Below, piece by piece: positions 62,420 to 64,000 of a stretch of DNA of 64,000 bases. The DNA is taken from positions 372,001-436,000 of the forward strand of contig NSGV01000003.1 in NCBI GenBank assembly GCA_002300355.1, read 5' to 3'. Each line of letters starts with the position of its first letter. The first letter of the stretch is position 1. The notes beneath the pieces are model-generated. The model had not been told where the DNA came from, ran no database searches, and was given only the letters and a program-made list of their open reading frames with translations. This DNA comes from Streptomyces sp. TLI_235 (lineage in GTDB: Bacteria; Actinomycetota; Actinomycetes; Streptomycetales; Streptomycetaceae). A program made the translations under genes and the position numbers.

Positions 62420-63375
62420 GCATGAGCAGGAGCGTCAGGAAGCTGATGGGCCCCGCCGACCCGGCGGCGGGGGTCGTGTCGGGCGTCGAGGAGGCCGAAC
62501 ACCGGCTGGAGCGGATCCTGCGGGCAGACGCCGCCCCGCCTGCCTCTCGGCCCACACCTGCGCGTGCGGCCTTCCGGCTGCGCCTGGCGGTGGCCGCGGT
62601 GGCGCTGGCGGCAGTGGTGTCGGGCGCGGTGGTGGCGTGGCCGGGCGGCACGCCCGCGGCCGTGGCGGCGACCCCGCCACCGCTGGCCTACCATCTGGCC
62701 GCGGACGAGGGCCGGCTGGGAGCGGCCGCGGAGCTGGAGAAGATCGCGAGCCGCGCCGAAGCGCTGCCGGATGGGCCGGGCGGTGAGCGTTCGCATCTGA
62801 GGTGGCGGCAGTGGGCGCTGTGGACGAGGACGGACTCCGGCGGGTCCTTCTCGAAGGTGGTGCCGGAGGAGTTCGACCTGGTGCGGTCGCCCGGTGGTGC
62901 GACGCTGAAGCGCTTCCTCCTTGACGGCGGCCCGGGCTCGGCGACCGAGCAGACCGCGGAGGCGACGATGCGAGGAGCGGTGCCGGAGACCGCGGACGGC
63001 CTCAGGGCCTGGCTTCGGATCCGGACGCCGGGGATCGACGAGCCTCTGGGCGCCGCTCAGGCAGTCCACGACCTGGTCACCCAGCGCGTCCTGACGCCCC
63101 GGCAGCGTGCCGCGGTCCTGCGGCTGCTGGCCGGCCTGCCCGGCATGACGGTGACCGGGGAGGTGATCGACCGCGCGGGCAGGCCGGGCATCGCCTTCTC
63201 CGCGGATTCCGCGGCCGGTGGACTGCCGACCCGCTACACGTTCATTGTCGATCCGCAGTCAGGACAACTCCTCGGCCAAGAGCAGACGCTCACCAAGTCG
63301 GCCGGGAAACTGAACGTGCCGGTGCCCTCGGTGATCGAATACGACGCCTACCTGGTCTCGCAGAGCACCCCGTAA
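62416..63375 (+). CDS. CU044_5270 family membrane protein
   Basis: 319 residues from GTG 62416 (ATG 62422 possible), overlapping the sigma stop. A cytoplasmic N-terminus of 55 residues, one span (RLAVAAVALAAVVSGAVVAW) and an outer domain: PPLAYHLAADEGRLGAAAEL, LRWRQWALWTRTDSGGSFSK, LTPRQRAAVLRLLAGLPGMT, YTFIVDPQSGQLLGQEQTLT. This is the CU044_5270 plan. A membrane sensor or anti-sigma role is inferred from coupling. Confidence 0.85.
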   Translation: MSMSRSVRKLMGPADPAAGVVSGVEEAEHRLERILRADAAPPASRPTPARAAFRLRLAVAAVALAAVVSGAVVAWPGGTPAAVAATPPPLAYHLAADEGRLGAAAELEKIASRAEALPDGPGGERSHLRWRQWALWTRTDSGGSFSKVVPEEFDLVRSPGGATLKRFLLDGGPGSATEQTAEATMRGAVPETADGLRAWLRIRTPGIDEPLGAAQAVHDLVTQRVLTPRQRAAVLRLLAGLPGMTVTGEVIDRAGRPGIAFSADSAAGGLPTRYTFIVDPQSGQLLGQEQTLTKSAGKLNVPVPSVIEYDAYLVSQSTP

Positions 63376-63378
63376 AGC

Positions 63379-63417
63379 GCCGGTGTGGTGGCGGCCGTCG
63401 GCCGCCACCACACCGGC
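63379..63417 (+). terminator. Strong hairpin terminator
   Basis: GCCGGTGTGGTGGCGGCC pairs perfectly (18 bp) with its complement around GTC, three bases after the stop of the sigma-partner gene. Confidence 0.85.
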
Positions 63418-63787
63418 GTCGCTCAGGCCGGTCAGGACCAGAAGCGGTCCGGCACACGGATACGAGCCCGCTGTTCCCTCGGCAGACGCCGATTGGGGCG
63501 CAGCGCCTTCCGGCCGGTGGGGTAGGCGCAGGTGTCGTTGTTTCTCCGCTATGTCAGGACATCCTCGAGTTGCTCCTTATGCTGACGGCCCCCGCTGATC
63601 GGCGGGGATCGCCCCCGCCGATCGGCTGATTTCCTCAACGTTCGCTCAACTGTGCGACAGGGTGAGGGTTTCGCTGCGAGACTCTGTGGAAGTTGACAGA
63701 GCACCGGCAATGGGGGGTCTGCGAACGGCTTGTTGAGCTGTTCGCATGTTCCGTTGTGCGGTCGGACGGAATTTGGAGATAGAAGGC
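63418..63787. other. Intergenic/promoter region
   Basis: Contains A/T-richer segments (for example CTGATTTCCTCAACGTTCGC) before the secreted protein gene and probably its promoter, but no pair of boxes is clear. No gene recognised. Confidence 0.4.
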
Positions 63788-64000
63788 ATGCGAAGGTTCT
63801 TAACGGTGGCGTCGGTGGCCCTCCTGTTCGCGGGACTGGCCACTGGGGGAGCTCAGGCGGCGCCGCCGAAGCCCGCCTCGTACGTGATGGCGCAGTCCGA
63901 CCTGCGGTCGGAGGTCTCGGGGATGACGGTCTCGCAGGCGCGCGACCTTCAGGCGCAGATCGACGACCAGATGCGGAAGGCCCCCGGGGGCACCCAGATC
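63788..64000 (+). CDS. Secreted protein, cut by window end (possible I36-type inhibitor)
   Basis: ATG 63788 follows GGAGATAGAAGG. 71 codons are visible: a signal peptide (MRRFLTVASVALLFAGLATG, cleaved near AQA), then VMAQSDLRSEVSGMTVSQAR and QAQIDDQMRKAPGGTQI. The (I/L)D..(M/L)..APGGT(Q/R)I pattern precedes the inhibitor domain in streptomycete peptidase-inhibitor I36 proteins, but that domain lies beyond the window, so the family is inferred. Confidence 0.55.
   Translation, partial: MRRFLTVASVALLFAGLATGGAQAAPPKPASYVMAQSDLRSEVSGMTVSQARDLQAQIDDQMRKAPGGTQI

Noticed and set aside
1..64000. Telomere palindromes, rRNA genes or CRISPR arrays
   Set aside because: Searched by eye: no set of closely spaced telomeric hairpins at either end, no rRNA-like sequence, and no repeat-spacer array.

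Overview
The window is very GC-rich and reads as a chromosome arm or linear plasmid of a sporulating Streptomyces/Kitasatospora-type actinomycete. The evidence is spore-associated secreted proteins, a Scr1-type regulator set, many GTG starts and, most telling, a tap-tpg telomere-replication operon at 57.4-60.7 kb. No telomere-like palindrome array is visible at either end of the window, so the telomere itself lies outside. At least eight transposase genes or remnants (ISAzo13, IS1380, IS110, IS5, IS3, ISL3 twice, a Mu/rve-type fragment) and about fifteen broken genes fit the unstable subtelomeric part of a linear replicon.

Layout. 0-3.5 kb: a MarR regulator divergent from a membrane protein with two palindromic operators between them, then a CoiA-like nuclease. 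3.5-7.2 kb: debris, two divergent spore-associated proteins, a zinc-ribbon gene and a truncated flippase. 7.2-8.9 kb: a complete ISAzo13-like element with matching ends. 9-11.2 kb: a CBS-domain protein and two small single-span membrane proteins. 11.6-13.5 kb: a decayed Fxs-type RiPP locus (radical SAM FxsB, NB-ARC FxsT) behind an intact 53-residue peptide gene. 13.5-19.2 kb: a truncated SF2 helicase next to an IS1380 transposase, a monooxygenase-like protein and two regulators. 19.2-25 kb: a duplicated hypothetical gene, a Tpg remnant, and a large ricin-lectin secreted protein. 25-33 kb: a Tat-exported PHP-domain protein, a deacetylase/acyltransferase/methyltransferase group, and a GntR-ABC-permease operon. 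33-49 kb: an L,D-transpeptidase, a broken TPP-dependent decarboxylase, a class F sortase with a repeat-bearing partner, and many hypothetical genes, a striking number of which carry single frame breaks. 49-54 kb: DUF1963-like and DUF6193 genes, more small membrane proteins, and a Scr1/DUF6879 set. 54-57.3 kb: the second copy of the duplicated gene, a rhomboid-like protein divergent from a TetR regulator, and a HAD phosphatase. 57.4-61 kb: the tpg-tap operon and an initiator tRNA-Met. 61.2-64 kb: an ISL3 remnant, an ECF sigma factor with a coupled membrane partner, and the start of a secreted protein cut by the window edge.

Most functional units are small regulator-plus-target pairs (MarR/membrane protein, GntR/ABC, TetR/rhomboid-like, sigma/partner). 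The only larger system is Tap-Tpg, which primes DNA synthesis at linear ends. The frame breaks may be real decay or, since one sits in a homopolymer, sequencing error; reads are needed to tell.
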